Shown: one piece after another, positions 32,037-40,350 of the stretch
Position numbering within the stretch: position 1 is the stretch's first letter
How the letters are laid out: every line of letters begins with the position of its first letter
Program-made: the position numbers and the translations under genes
Notes under the pieces: generated by a model
What the model was told of the DNA's origin: nothing
Databases searched by the model: none
What the model saw: the letters and a program-made list of their open reading frames with translations, nothing else
NCBI RefSeq assembly: GCF_000336755.1
Contig: NZ_AOLK01000015.1
Span: forward strand, 405,509-469,508
Direction of reading: 5' to 3'
Length of the DNA: 64,000 bases
From: Haloferax elongans ATCC BAA-1513
Lineage (GTDB): Archaea; Halobacteriota; Halobacteria; Halobacteriales; Haloferacaceae

Positions 32037-33412
32037 GCGAGGATTTGAGACGAGAACTCGAGAGAACGGAGCGCTTCCTGAATCTTGTTCTCGAAACCGG
32101 AGAGATGAACGGTTCGAAGGTCGATACCAACCTCCGCCACACGTGGGTTCACAACTCGTCTCCCGAACCGCCAGAAGAAGAGATTCTCGGGCAGACAGAC
32201 GAAGAACTGTTCCCTGGTGAGCTTTCGCGGCCGACGACAGAACTGAAGCGTGACGCAATCGAGACGAAGTCGCGTGTCGAACGCGAGTTTACGTTCGTCA
32301 AGCCGTGGGGACAAAACCGCTACCGGGCTGCTGCCGAGCCGCTATACGATACCGGTGGCGACGTCGAAGGAGCCATGTTCGCGGCCATCAACCTCTCAGA
32401 CCGGTATCGGTTCCTTGAACGAACGACTGATGCGGTCTTCACCGTCGACTCCGAGTGGGTCGTCACGTTTTGGAACGAACGGATGGCCGACCGAACCAGG
32501 ATTGATGCGAACGAAATCGTCGGGGAAAACTACTGGGACGTGGTTGGTGAGGACGTTCCGTCGAAACTCGAAGCGGAGTACCGAGACGTGATGGAGACCG
32601 GCGGGTCGAGGGAGTTTGAACACTACTTCCCGGAGCCGATGGATATGTGGGTCGAGATTCGAGTGTTCGCCGACGACGATGGGTTCACCGTTTTATCACG
32701 CGACATCTCTGAACGAAAGGAGTACGAAAAACGACTGGAGAGACAGCGCAACACGCTCGAAATACTCAATCAGGTGCTTCGCCACGATATCCGAAACGAC
32801 CTCCAGTTGGTCATCGCCTACGCCGAGTTCGTCTCTGACAAATTGGACGACGAAGGGAAGGCACACTTAGAGACCGTCCGCGCGAGAGCGAATCACGCAG
32901 TCGAACTGACGAAGACTGCAGGCGACATCTCGAAAGTTCTGTTTTCGGAGGCTTCCGCGTCCGAGCCTGTGAACTTCCGAAGCGTTCTGGAACGCGAACT
33001 CGAAGATGCTCGGTCGTCGTTCCCCGAATCGGTGATTATCTCCGAGGGGCCACTCCCGAGCGTCACTGTCCGAGGCGACGACATGTTGGAGTCCGTCTTC
33101 CGCAATCTGTTGAAGAACGCGAACCAGCACAACGACAAGGAGATTCCGAATATAACCGTCTCCGCGGAGGAACGCGACGAAGACGTCGTGGTTCACATCG
33201 CAGACAACGGCCCCGGGATTCCAGACGGCCACAAGGAGAACATCTTCGGAAAAGGTGAGAAAGGCCTCGGGAGCAACGGCACCGGCATGGGTCTGTATCT
33301 CGTCCAGTCTCTCGTCGACACCTACGGCGGAGACATCCGCGTCGAAGACAACGACCCCGAAGGGTCCGTGTTCTCGGTCACGCTCCCGAAGGTGACTCGG
33401 TCGACTGCGTAA
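32033..33412 (+). CDS. PAS-PAS sensor histidine kinase
   Basis: This 459-residue soluble kinase has a first PAS-like region (about 25-120, LRHTWVHNSSPEP..EILGQTDEELFP), a second PAS (about 125-230, RTTDAVFTVDSEWVVTFWNE), a HisKA helix with His251 in VLRHDIRNDLQL, and an HATPase domain with the N box LKNANQHNDK, DNGPGIPDG, and GLGSNGTGMGLYLV. No transmembrane segment and no receiver are seen. An upstream in-frame GTG at 32009 is possible, but the ATGA overlap and start 32033 are favoured. Its response regulator is not adjacent. Confidence 0.88.
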   Translation: MSEDLRRELERTERFLNLVLETGEMNGSKVDTNLRHTWVHNSSPEPPEEEILGQTDEELFPGELSRPTTELKRDAIETKSRVEREFTFVKPWGQNRYRAAAEPLYDTGGDVEGAMFAAINLSDRYRFLERTTDAVFTVDSEWVVTFWNERMADRTRIDANEIVGENYWDVVGEDVPSKLEAEYRDVMETGGSREFEHYFPEPMDMWVEIRVFADDDGFTVLSRDISERKEYEKRLERQRNTLEILNQVLRHDIRNDLQLVIAYAEFVSDKLDDEGKAHLETVRARANHAVELTKTAGDISKVLFSEASASEPVNFRSVLERELEDARSSFPESVIISEGPLPSVTVRGDDMLESVFRNLLKNANQHNDKEIPNITVSAEERDEDVVVHIADNGPGIPDGHKENIFGKGEKGLGSNGTGMGLYLVQSLVDTYGGDIRVEDNDPEGSVFSVTLPKVTRSTA

Positions 33413-33419
33413 GTACCGG

Positions 33420-33767
33420 CTATCGATTCTGCCGCTTTCGAAGACGACAGTCAACCGTCGTCAGAACACCGCGTACGAGAGGAATCGAGAACAAGCTAAC
33501 TGCAAGTATCTCTGCCGCGATAGCTGGAAGGGCGCGCCAGAATGGCCCGTAACCGAAGCCCGACGAAGGAGTCAACACTGCGTCGACGTACCCAAACCGA
33601 CGAATCGTAAACCAGAGCAGTGCGACTGCTCCGAACACTCCGACGATGGCGGTGAAGCTCCGTACTCGACCCTGTGGACTCTCCCGCGTTCGGAGACGCC
33701 AGACCGTCGCCACGACGAGCACCGTCCCCGAGAGAACGAAATCGAGCGTCGTGGTGGGTGGGAACAC
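33420..33767 (-). CDS. Three-helix membrane protein of unknown function
   Basis: This 115-residue protein, GTG start, has hydrophobic stretches at about 8-24, 38-55 and 78-103 and a basic tail LRKRQNR. The family is not recognised. It is convergent with the histidine kinase (8 nt apart). Nothing links it to a pathway. Confidence 0.5.
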   Translation of the reverse strand: MFPPTTTLDFVLSGTVLVVATVWRLRTRESPQGRVRSFTAIVGVFGAVALLWFTIRRFGYVDAVLTPSSGFGYGPFWRALPAIAAEILAVSLFSIPLVRGVLTTVDCRLRKRQNR

Positions 33768-33876
33768 ACGATGTCAGAGCAGCAGCACCGTCATCACCTT
33801 TCTGGGGAGAACTGACCGATAGCTGGAGATTCCGCTCTATCCGGTCGATATCGAGGTCAAAAACCGCCGTCTTCGA

Positions 33877-34203
33877 CTACCGACTCTCGCGCTGTTCTGC
33901 TTTGTTTATCTCGATGAGCAACCGGAAGATGGCCTTCACGAGATTCGAATCGACGCCGAAGTGGTCGGCGTTCTCGCCCGCCCGCTGCATGACGCGTTCT
34001 TCCTGCGATTCGTCGGTCGTCGGCAGGTCCTTTTCGGCTTTAACTTGCGCGACAGCGTCGGCGACGTAGGTTCTGCGGGCGATGAGTTCGACGAGTTCGT
34101 GGTCGATGTCCGCGATTTCCGCACGGAGTTCGTCGAGTGTCATGTCTTGAATCGATTCGGCGGCATCGACGCTGTCTGCAGTGTCTGCGGTGTTTTCTGT
34201 CAT
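33877..34203 (-). CDS. Chorismate mutase, AroQ class
   Basis: This 108-residue helical enzyme converts chorismate to prephenate. MTLDELRAEIADIDHELVELIARRTYVADAVAQVKAE is the first AroQ helix with the conserved Arg and Lys substrate ligands (R/K in LIARR and VAQVKAE), and the C-terminal EERVMQRAGENADHFGVDSNLVKAIFRLLIE contains the rest. A short acidic extension precedes it. The gene overlaps the shikimate kinase stop (ATGA), so the two make one operon; its product feeds TyrA (20178-20948). Confidence 0.9.
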   Translation of the reverse strand: MTENTADTADSVDAAESIQDMTLDELRAEIADIDHELVELIARRTYVADAVAQVKAEKDLPTTDESQEERVMQRAGENADHFGVDSNLVKAIFRLLIEINKAEQRESR

Positions 34204-35069
34204 AAGATTCGTGCTCCATCAGTTCGCGTGGTGGTCAGTCGTGTCTCGCCGTCGCGGGCGTCCCACAAGTCGCGGACGACTTCGAGGTCGTCTCGGTCGC
34301 CGACCGCGACGACGCTTGGTCCAGTCCCGGACAGCGAGACTCCATCCGCGATTGGCATCGCTTCGACGGCGGGGTCAGTCGGGAAGTCGAGCGCGGCAGA
34401 GAACGCCAGCCCGTTGACGGTCATCGCCTCGGCGTACCGGCCTTCGAGTGCGAGGTCGGCGACGAGGTCGGCCATCGAGGCGACGTTCTCACAGCGGGAG
34501 ACGTCGGCGTCGGCGCTGTAGGCGCGCTCCGGCGGCGTCCAGACGAGGACGTCCCACTCGACTTCGTCGCGGACGACCAGTTCGTCTGCGCTGTTGTCGG
34601 TGACGACGACGCCCCCGAGCATCGAGGCGGTCGCATCGTCGAACGCGCCCGTGACAGTCACGCCAACGTCGCGGGCGGCCTCCACGCCGAGGCGACAGGC
34701 GTCGAGACGTGAGATATCGTCGTCCGGGCCGGGACCGACCGACGCGCCGACCGCGTCGAGGGTGGCGAGTACCGTGGCGTTGGCGGCGGCGCTGGAGCTT
34801 TTGAGCCCGGCGGCCATCGGCACGTCGCTCTCGGTTTCGACCGTTCCACCCTCACCGTCGCCGAAGCGCTCGACGACGAGTTCGACACAGCGCTCGATGA
34901 GTCGGGTGTCGGCGTCCGGGTCTTCCGCAATCGTGCCGGAGACCGCGTTCGAGTCGTCGAGTTCGACCGTCGCGGTCGTCTCGGCGTCGATGGCGAACGC
35001 TGACCCAGTGTGTGTGGCGAGTGCGTTCAGTATCGTCCCCGCACCGAGGGCGGCTGCTCGGCCGTGCAT
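34200..35069 (-). CDS. aroK: Shikimate kinase, archaeal GHMP type
   Basis: This 289-residue kinase phosphorylates shikimate at C3. It belongs to the GHMP superfamily unlike bacterial AroK: MHGRAAALGAGTILNALATHTGSAFAID at the N-terminus, the ATP-binding PMAAGLKSSSAAANAT (about 85-100), the Asp-rich DDDISRLDACRLGVEAARDVGVTVTGAFDDATASMLGG, and C-terminal SLSGTGPSVVAVG. The ATG at 35069 is chosen to give the conserved start; an ATG at 35111 would add MDRYFFASARFGTD. It is upstream of chorismate mutase. Confidence 0.92.
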   Translation of the reverse strand: MHGRAAALGAGTILNALATHTGSAFAIDAETTATVELDDSNAVSGTIAEDPDADTRLIERCVELVVERFGDGEGGTVETESDVPMAAGLKSSSAAANATVLATLDAVGASVGPGPDDDISRLDACRLGVEAARDVGVTVTGAFDDATASMLGGVVVTDNSADELVVRDEVEWDVLVWTPPERAYSADADVSRCENVASMADLVADLALEGRYAEAMTVNGLAFSAALDFPTDPAVEAMPIADGVSLSGTGPSVVAVGDRDDLEVVRDLWDARDGETRLTTTRTDGARIL

Positions 35070-35222
35070 ATCTGTACCGAAACGAGCGGAGGCAAAGAAG
35101 TAGCGGTCCATGCCATATCCACCGCTGTCGCGTGGGTGGGGTCGGCGAGATTTGAACTGACACGGGAGGCGGTGCGTTCGTGTACCGCGTTCCTTTTCAC
35201 CGCACCGACGTAATCGCGTGGT

Positions 35223-35651
35223 ATGAGCGCCCGAAACGACGTTGCCCCGAGTACACTCGGTGTGGAACTCCTCGACTACGGCGTCGCGGTGGAGTACCTC
35301 GACGGTCGGACGACCGTCTATCGGGGCGTCCCCGAGGCGGTCACGGACACGCTGACGACCAAGCCCGGGCGAGAAGTCCACGTCCTCGTCACCGACCCGT
35401 CGGAGACGGAAGGCGTGATGATGTACGTCAACGACCTCAAGACACACGACGAGGTGCTCGAATCGAGCGGCGTCGGTCGGGTCATCCTCGCCGAGGGTGA
35501 AGAAGAAGAACTCTTCCCCGGCGTCGTCGCCCGCCGCATCTCCGGGCATCGCTTCGAAGTCGACGCAGACCCCGAAGTCGCCCGCGGTCGCGTGTTCGTC
35601 TTCGTCGAAGACGACTGGAGCGAAGACGCCTACGAGTTCGTCGCCGAGTGA
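35223..35651 (+). CDS. Conserved haloarchaeal protein (DUF5796-like)
   Basis: This 142-residue acidic protein contains LGVELLDYGVAVEYLDGRTTVYRGVPE, TTKPGREVHVLVTDPSETEGVMMYVNDLKTHDEVLESSGVGRVIL, and RGRVFVFVEDDWSEDAYEFVAE. I associate this pattern with the halobacterial DUF5796 family; function unknown. The start ATG is preceded by a T-rich CCTTTTCAC at about 35191-35199. Its stop overlaps the ATG of the next gene (TGATG), so the two are co-translated. Confidence 0.65.
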   Translation: MSARNDVAPSTLGVELLDYGVAVEYLDGRTTVYRGVPEAVTDTLTTKPGREVHVLVTDPSETEGVMMYVNDLKTHDEVLESSGVGRVILAEGEEEELFPGVVARRISGHRFEVDADPEVARGRVFVFVEDDWSEDAYEFVAE

Positions 35652-35887
35652 TGCTTCGGAAACGCTGGCAACCGCTGGATAAACCGACCATCGGGAAGGC
35701 ACCGGAAGCCTACGGTTACTACGAACTCGGCGACGCCGACGGCACCCTCGTCGGTCGCGGTGTCGGTGTCCTCCGTGACGAACTGAAAGAGGCGTTGGCG
35801 TACGGTGACGGCGAGCAAGTCCGCTGGGAGCGAGCGACGTCACTCGAACACGCCGAGCGCATCGCCGCCGAACACGACCCTGCGTAG
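35651..35887 (+). CDS. Mini-protein resembling a GIY-YIG fold start
   Basis: This 78-residue protein has KPTIGKAPEAYGYYELGDADGTLVGRGVGVLRDELKEAL, which aligns by eye with the first half of UvrC/homing-type GIY-YIG domains (PGVYxxxDxDGxxxYVGKAxxLRxRL), but the tyrosines and the catalytic Arg/Glu appear altered, and the protein is too short for a full nuclease. It is co-translated with the DUF5796-like gene. Could be a binding module; the comparison is speculative. Confidence 0.55.
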   Translation: MLRKRWQPLDKPTIGKAPEAYGYYELGDADGTLVGRGVGVLRDELKEALAYGDGEQVRWERATSLEHAERIAAEHDPA

Positions 35888-35985
35888 CGTCTACTGCATC
35901 ACCACCGTCATTTCCATCCCCGTTGGGACTCTCCGTCTCGTCCTCGTTGGCACCACCATTCTCCCCCTCATTGGCACCGTCGCGT

Positions 35986-36120
35986 TTACTGGAGGTACGA
36001 CGGACTGTCCGTGTCGCAATACTCCTCGTGAGCCTTGGCGTCTTCTTCGAGGTCGAACAGCATGTCGCACTCTTCACACCGGTACCACGTCGACCCGTCT
36101 TTCTGAGTCGTGGCGACCAT
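35986..36120 (-). CDS. 44-residue zinc-finger microprotein
   Basis: The small frame encodes MVATTQKDGSTWYRCEECDMLFDLEEDAKAHEEYCDTDSPSYLQ in spaced form: CEEC near residue 15-18, then His and Cys at HEEYC (residues 31-35), giving a C-x2-C-x12-H-x3-C ligand set. Small zinc proteins of this kind are frequent in haloarchaea and several affect motility or stress. The frame is conserved-looking, acidic and separate from the large neighbour cdc48. The ATG lies 79 nt from the divergent cdc48 start. Confidence 0.6.
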   Translation of the reverse strand: MVATTQKDGSTWYRCEECDMLFDLEEDAKAHEEYCDTDSPSYLQ

Positions 36121-36198
36121 GTGTAGAGCTATCACATCGTTGGGCAAAACGGTTGTCCCGGGCGAACCCTCAAGAGTCGGGCGGTCTAATCGCACTCC

Positions 36199-38379
36199 AT
36201 GGCTGAAAACGGGGTGACACTTGTCGTCCGCGCCGCGGAGAAGCGAGACGCCGGACGTGGTATCGCCCGACTTCCAGAGGATGCACGGAAGGAACTCGGC
36301 GTGTTGAGCGGCGAGACGGTCGTTATCGACGGCTCCAGGGAAACTGTCGCAAAGATGTGGCCCGCTCGGCCGGGTGCCGACGCTGGCGAGATACTGGTCG
36401 ACGCCGACACCCGCGCCAACGCCGGCGTGAAAATCGGTGACTCCGTCAACGTGCGCAAGGTCTCTGTCGAGGACGCGACAGCCGTCACACTTGCCGGGCC
36501 TGACGCGCTCGACCGAACCAGTGTCAGTCGCGACACCGTCGAAGAGGTCGTTCGCGCCGAGATTCGAAATCGTCCGCTCCGCTCCGGCGACCGCGTTCGC
36601 GTCGAACGCCTCGGCGGCGCGGCTCTCACGGTCAAATCGACGACCCCGGAGGGCATCGTTCGCGTCACCGATTCGACGAAAGTCACTGTGACGGTCGATA
36701 GCTCGAAAGGAGCCAGCGAGGCAGTCCGTGACGCCGTCAAGACCGTGACCGGTGGCGAAAAATCCGACGGGAGTCGCGGCCGTGCCACGGGTATCACCTA
36801 CGAAGATATCGGTGGCCTCGACGACGAACTCGAACTCGTCCGAGAGATGATAGAGCTCCCACTCTCCGAGCCGGAGGTGTTCACGCATCTCGGGACCGAA
36901 TCGCCGAAAGGCGTCCTCTTACACGGCCCACCGGGAACCGGGAAGACGCTCATCGCCAAAGCCGTCGCGAACGAGGTGAACGCGACGTTCATCACCGTCT
37001 CCGGGCCGGAAGTCGTCTCGAAGTACAAAGGCGAATCCGAAGAGAAGCTCCGCGAGGTGTTCCAAGCGGCCCGCGAGGAGTCACCGAGTATCATCTTCTT
37101 CGACGAAATCGACTCTATCGCGTCCAAGCGCGACGACGGCGGCGACCTCGAAAGTCGCGTCGTCGGCCAACTCCTCTCGCTTATGGACGGTCTCGACGCC
37201 CGTGGCGACGTAATCGTCATCGGCGCGACGAACCGAGTCGACAGTCTCGACCCCGCGCTTCGCCGCGGTGGCCGGTTCGACCGCGAGATAGAGATTGGCG
37301 TTCCGAACGAACCCGGTCGCAGAGAGATTCTGGACGTTTACACTCGCCGGATGCCACTCGCCGACGACGTGGACGTGGACCGACTCGCGTCCCGAACCCA
37401 CGGCTTCGTCGGTGCCGACCTCGAATCGCTGGCGAAGGAAGCCGCCATGACTGCCCTCAGGCGTGCCCGCAGAAATGGTGCCGACTCACCGATTTCGGAG
37501 ATGACTGTCACCCGCGCCGACTTCGAGGCGGCGATGGCCGCAGTCGAGCCCTCGGCGATGCGCGAGTACGTCGCCGAGCAACCCACGAAAGGATTCGAAG
37601 CGGTCGGCGGACTCGACGACGTGAAACAGACGCTCGAACGCGCCGTTACGTGGCCGCTGACCTACGCACCGCTGTTCGAAGCGGCTTCGACCGACCCGCC
37701 GACCGGCGTCCTCTTACACGGCCCACCGGGAACCGGAAAGACGCTTCTCGCCCGTGCTATCGCCGCCGAAAGCGGTGTCAACTTCATCCACGTTGCCGGG
37801 CCGGAACTTCTCGCCGCGCCAGTTGGCGAGTCCGAGAAGTCTGTCCGCGAGGTGTTCGCCCGCGCCCGACAGGCCGCCCCGAGTATCCTCTTTTTCGACG
37901 AAATCGACGCGCTCGCCACCGACCGCGACAGCATGAGCTCGGACTCGGGTGTGGCAGAACGCGTCGTCTCGCAACTCCTGACCGAGATGGACATCGCCGC
38001 CGACAACCCGAACCTCGTCGTCCTCGCGGCGACCAACCGCCGCGACGCCCTCGACCCGGCGCTTCTCCGACCGGGACGACTGGAGACACACGTCGAAGTC
38101 CCCAATCCGGATATCGAGGCGCGGCGCGCTATCATCGACGTACACGTCCGGAACAAGCCACTCAGCACCGATATCGACCTCGACGACGTCGCCGCTCACA
38201 TGGACGGCTTCAGCGGTGCTGACGTTGCTGCGGTCTGCCGCGAGGCCGCACTTCGTGCTATCGAAGACGTGGCGAACGCCTACGAAGGAACGGCCGCGAA
38301 CGACCACGCCGACGAGATTCGCATCACCCGCGAGCACTTCAACGCGGCAATCTCGACCGTCAGGCCGATGCTCGACTGA
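36199..38379 (+). CDS. cdc48: Cdc48/VAT-type AAA+ ATPase
   Basis: This 726-residue double AAA+ unfoldase starts with the N-domain (about 1-180; double-psi beta barrel RGIARLPEDARKELG and a second beta barrel), then D1 with Walker A GPPGTGKT near residue 243, Walker B IIFFDEIDSIA and the second-region-of-homology GATNRVDSLDPALRRGGRFDREIEIG, and D2 with Walker A GPPGTGKT near residue 508, ILFFDEIDALATDRD and AATNRRDALDPALLRPGRLE. It extracts and unfolds proteins for degradation by the proteasome; SAMP-modified substrates are likely in haloarchaea. Haloarchaea usually carry several such genes. Confidence 0.95.
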   Translation: MAENGVTLVVRAAEKRDAGRGIARLPEDARKELGVLSGETVVIDGSRETVAKMWPARPGADAGEILVDADTRANAGVKIGDSVNVRKVSVEDATAVTLAGPDALDRTSVSRDTVEEVVRAEIRNRPLRSGDRVRVERLGGAALTVKSTTPEGIVRVTDSTKVTVTVDSSKGASEAVRDAVKTVTGGEKSDGSRGRATGITYEDIGGLDDELELVREMIELPLSEPEVFTHLGTESPKGVLLHGPPGTGKTLIAKAVANEVNATFITVSGPEVVSKYKGESEEKLREVFQAAREESPSIIFFDEIDSIASKRDDGGDLESRVVGQLLSLMDGLDARGDVIVIGATNRVDSLDPALRRGGRFDREIEIGVPNEPGRREILDVYTRRMPLADDVDVDRLASRTHGFVGADLESLAKEAAMTALRRARRNGADSPISEMTVTRADFEAAMAAVEPSAMREYVAEQPTKGFEAVGGLDDVKQTLERAVTWPLTYAPLFEAASTDPPTGVLLHGPPGTGKTLLARAIAAESGVNFIHVAGPELLAAPVGESEKSVREVFARARQAAPSILFFDEIDALATDRDSMSSDSGVAERVVSQLLTEMDIAADNPNLVVLAATNRRDALDPALLRPGRLETHVEVPNPDIEARRAIIDVHVRNKPLSTDIDLDDVAAHMDGFSGADVAAVCREAALRAIEDVANAYEGTAANDHADEIRITREHFNAAISTVRPMLD

Positions 38380-38452
38380 CGGGCGGAGCACGGGGTGCTC
38401 TCGGCCCCACGCAGATTATCTTTCTCCCCGGCCAATACTGACGCATGTTCAC

Positions 38453-38788
38453 ATGCAACGGTGGTGTGTCGTGAGTGCCGGGTGGCGGCGGAAAGTCCGT
38501 CGAGAGTGGGGTGCACTCACGGGCGGGCCGCTCTCTACCGGGTGGTGGCTCACCAAAGCAGGAATCAGAGTGGTGTTCGCGGAAGTCGTCTTCATGGGTC
38601 TCGTCCTCTTGAACAGCGAGATGGCGGCCGTCGAGGCGGTCAACAGCGGTGACGCGTCCGTGTTCTCGCTCGTCGCGCTCGTCGTGACGACGACTGACTA
38701 CCTCGCAATTGCTGGAATCGTCTTCGTCGTCGCCCTGTTGCTCCCGTTTCTGCCGAGACGGAACGAAGCGACGAATCGGTGGGAATGA
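38453..38788 (+). CDS. Two-helix membrane protein of unknown function
   Basis: This 111-residue protein has a basic N-terminal region (RRKVRREWGALTGG), hydrophobic helices at about 35-55 and 78-100, and a basic tail LPRRNEATNRWE. Family unknown. An AT-rich TTATCTTTC about 28-37 nt upstream may be the promoter. The start (ATG 38453) is uncertain; an internal GTG is possible. Confidence 0.5.
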   Translation: MQRWCVVSAGWRRKVRREWGALTGGPLSTGWWLTKAGIRVVFAEVVFMGLVLLNSEMAAVEAVNSGDASVFSLVALVVTTTDYLAIAGIVFVVALLLPFLPRRNEATNRWE

Positions 38789-38857
38789 CGAGCAATTCGA
38801 GAGCGCTGTGCGGCCGCGACCCGACCGCGACCTCGGCCGCGCCTTCGACCCCGACCG

Positions 38858-39565
38858 TCAGCGAAGCCGGGCCTTGAAGTAACTCGATTCGGGGGCCGAG
38901 TACGACACGTCAGCAACGTCGAGACCGGCGTCGGACGCGACCTCTCGCAGTCGCTCCGGCGAGACGAGGAGGAATTCGAGGTCCGGCCCGCGCAGGTCAC
39001 CGTATTCGACGTGGAACGTCCGGCGCGCAATCCCGGTACGCGAGTCGGGTCTGTAGCCGAAGAACTCCTCGGAGTCGATTCGAGTCGAGTCGTAGGAGTC
39101 GACCACGAGTTCGCCCGTGTCGGTGGTGTACTCAGAGAGCGACGCGAGTAGGTTTGCGAGGTCACCGAGTGACCCTGCGAGACCGATTTGTGTGCCGTTT
39201 GCGAGGACCGTCTCGAACCGACCAGATTCGGTCGGTGGGTCGAACATGTCCCCGACCAAAGCCGACTCGACACCTCGCGCTCGGGCCGTGCGAACCGCGT
39301 TCGGACTCACGTCGAAGGCGACGACCTCGCCGCGGTCCTGTATCGCGAGTGCGTGCTGTCCCGCGCCGCAACCGACATCTAACACGGGCGGGCGAAGCGA
39401 CTCGACGAACTCCCACTTCGACTCAGGCCAGCGCTCGGACGGGACGAGATAGTGCTCGTAGATATGCGCGTCGCCAGTGTCTGCGCCGTCGCGGTAGATG
39501 CAGGGCGCGCGCAGGCATCCGCGGAACCTATCGAGCATCGCCAGTCCGAGTGCGTCGTCGGGCAT
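38858..39565 (-). CDS. SAM-dependent methyltransferase, class I
   Basis: This 235-residue enzyme has motif I PVLDVGCGAGQHALAI, motif II EVVAFDVSPNAVRTA, motif III ESALVGDMFD and a substrate-side helix. The N-terminal 45 residues include a Cys pair (FRGCLRAPCIY) and the HIYEHYLVPSERWPE segment. Target (small molecule, protein or rRNA) cannot be determined. It has a TATA box ATTAAATTTATC at 39590-39602, about 25-37 nt upstream. Confidence 0.8.
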   Translation of the reverse strand: MPDDALGLAMLDRFRGCLRAPCIYRDGADTGDAHIYEHYLVPSERWPESKWEFVESLRPPVLDVGCGAGQHALAIQDRGEVVAFDVSPNAVRTARARGVESALVGDMFDPPTESGRFETVLANGTQIGLAGSLGDLANLLASLSEYTTDTGELVVDSYDSTRIDSEEFFGYRPDSRTGIARRTFHVEYGDLRGPDLEFLLVSPERLREVASDAGLDVADVSYSAPESSYFKARLR

Positions 39566-39629
39566 GACGAATTAGGAGTCGCACGTTTGTCAGATAAATT
39601 TAATCTGTTATTCGGTAACGATAAACAAT

Positions 39630-40250
39630 CTAATCGAGGCGCGCCAAATCACCGTGGAGTTCTCTGTTCATCACGTCCGCGACGAAGAGTCGGATGCGCT
39701 TGTGCAGTTCTTCTTCGGTGTCGTACGTCTCGACTCGCAGGTCCCAGCGCGCCCGTGCGGCCCGAATCATTTCGCTCGTGACCGACGCCTCGTGGACGAA
39801 GACGATTCTGTCGCCGTGGGTCTCAGAGAGACGTTCGAGAACGGACCCTGCCTCCTCGCCGACGCCGAAGTTGTGGCCGAGAAACGGGAGGACGAACACG
39901 GTCGCGTTGCTCGCCTCCGCGAAGGCGAGACTCTGTGTCGCTGCGTCCACGTCGTCGGTATCGATGTCCACGTCCACGGCGAGAAAAGCGTTCACCCCGG
40001 GGTCGGCTCGCAGCGACCCCTGAACTCGGCGGAGGAGCGCCAGCGCGTCGTCGATGTCCTCGCGCGCCGAGAACAACTTTCGAATCGGACCGGGGAGTTC
40101 TTCGATGTCGATGTTCGCCAGTTCCCGCTCTGAGAGGACGTAGTTCAGATTGAAGGACTTGTAGGGACCCATCACGTAGACGAGAAACCGGTCGTAGGCG
40201 GTGGTTCCGAGCGCGTCGTGGATATCATCGCGCGTGATGGCGTCCTGCAT
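39630..40250 (-). CDS. Conserved haloarchaeal protein (DUF7509-like)
   Basis: This 206-residue acidic protein has FLVYVMGPYKSFNLNYVL near the start and later AATQSLAFAEASNATVFVLPFLGHNFGVGEEAGSVLERLSETHGDRIVFVHEASVTSEMIRAARARW, an alternating strand-helix pattern resembling a Rossmann-like/TIR-like or nucleoside deoxyribosyltransferase fold (GPYKS as a possible phosphate loop). I associate it with DUF7509; no function known. It is divergent from the ArsR-type regulator. Confidence 0.55.
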   Translation of the reverse strand: MQDAITRDDIHDALGTTAYDRFLVYVMGPYKSFNLNYVLSERELANIDIEELPGPIRKLFSAREDIDDALALLRRVQGSLRADPGVNAFLAVDVDIDTDDVDAATQSLAFAEASNATVFVLPFLGHNFGVGEEAGSVLERLSETHGDRIVFVHEASVTSEMIRAARARWDLRVETYDTEEELHKRIRLFVADVMNRELHGDLARLD

Positions 40251-40274
40251 GTGACGACGTACTGACCGAAACTA

Positions 40275-40284
40275 CTTATAAAAA
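40275..40284 (-). promoter_or_regulatory. TATA box of the DUF7509-like gene
   Basis: TTTTTATAAG on the minus strand lies 24 nt before the ATG at 40250 in the 100-nt region shared with the divergent regulator gene at 40351. Confidence 0.6.
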
Positions 40285-40350
40285 ACGGCCTTTTCAGCGA
40301 TGTTTGACTCGAGAACTGTTAAGTCTGTACGCTGCATCTAGCGAACTGAG

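Noticed and set aside
35890-36077. Acidic repeat-like frame (GANEGENGGANEDE) downstream of the zinc microprotein
   Set aside because: It is in a different frame from the microprotein, whose stop is clean and whose C-terminus looks complete; judged chance low-complexity sequence.
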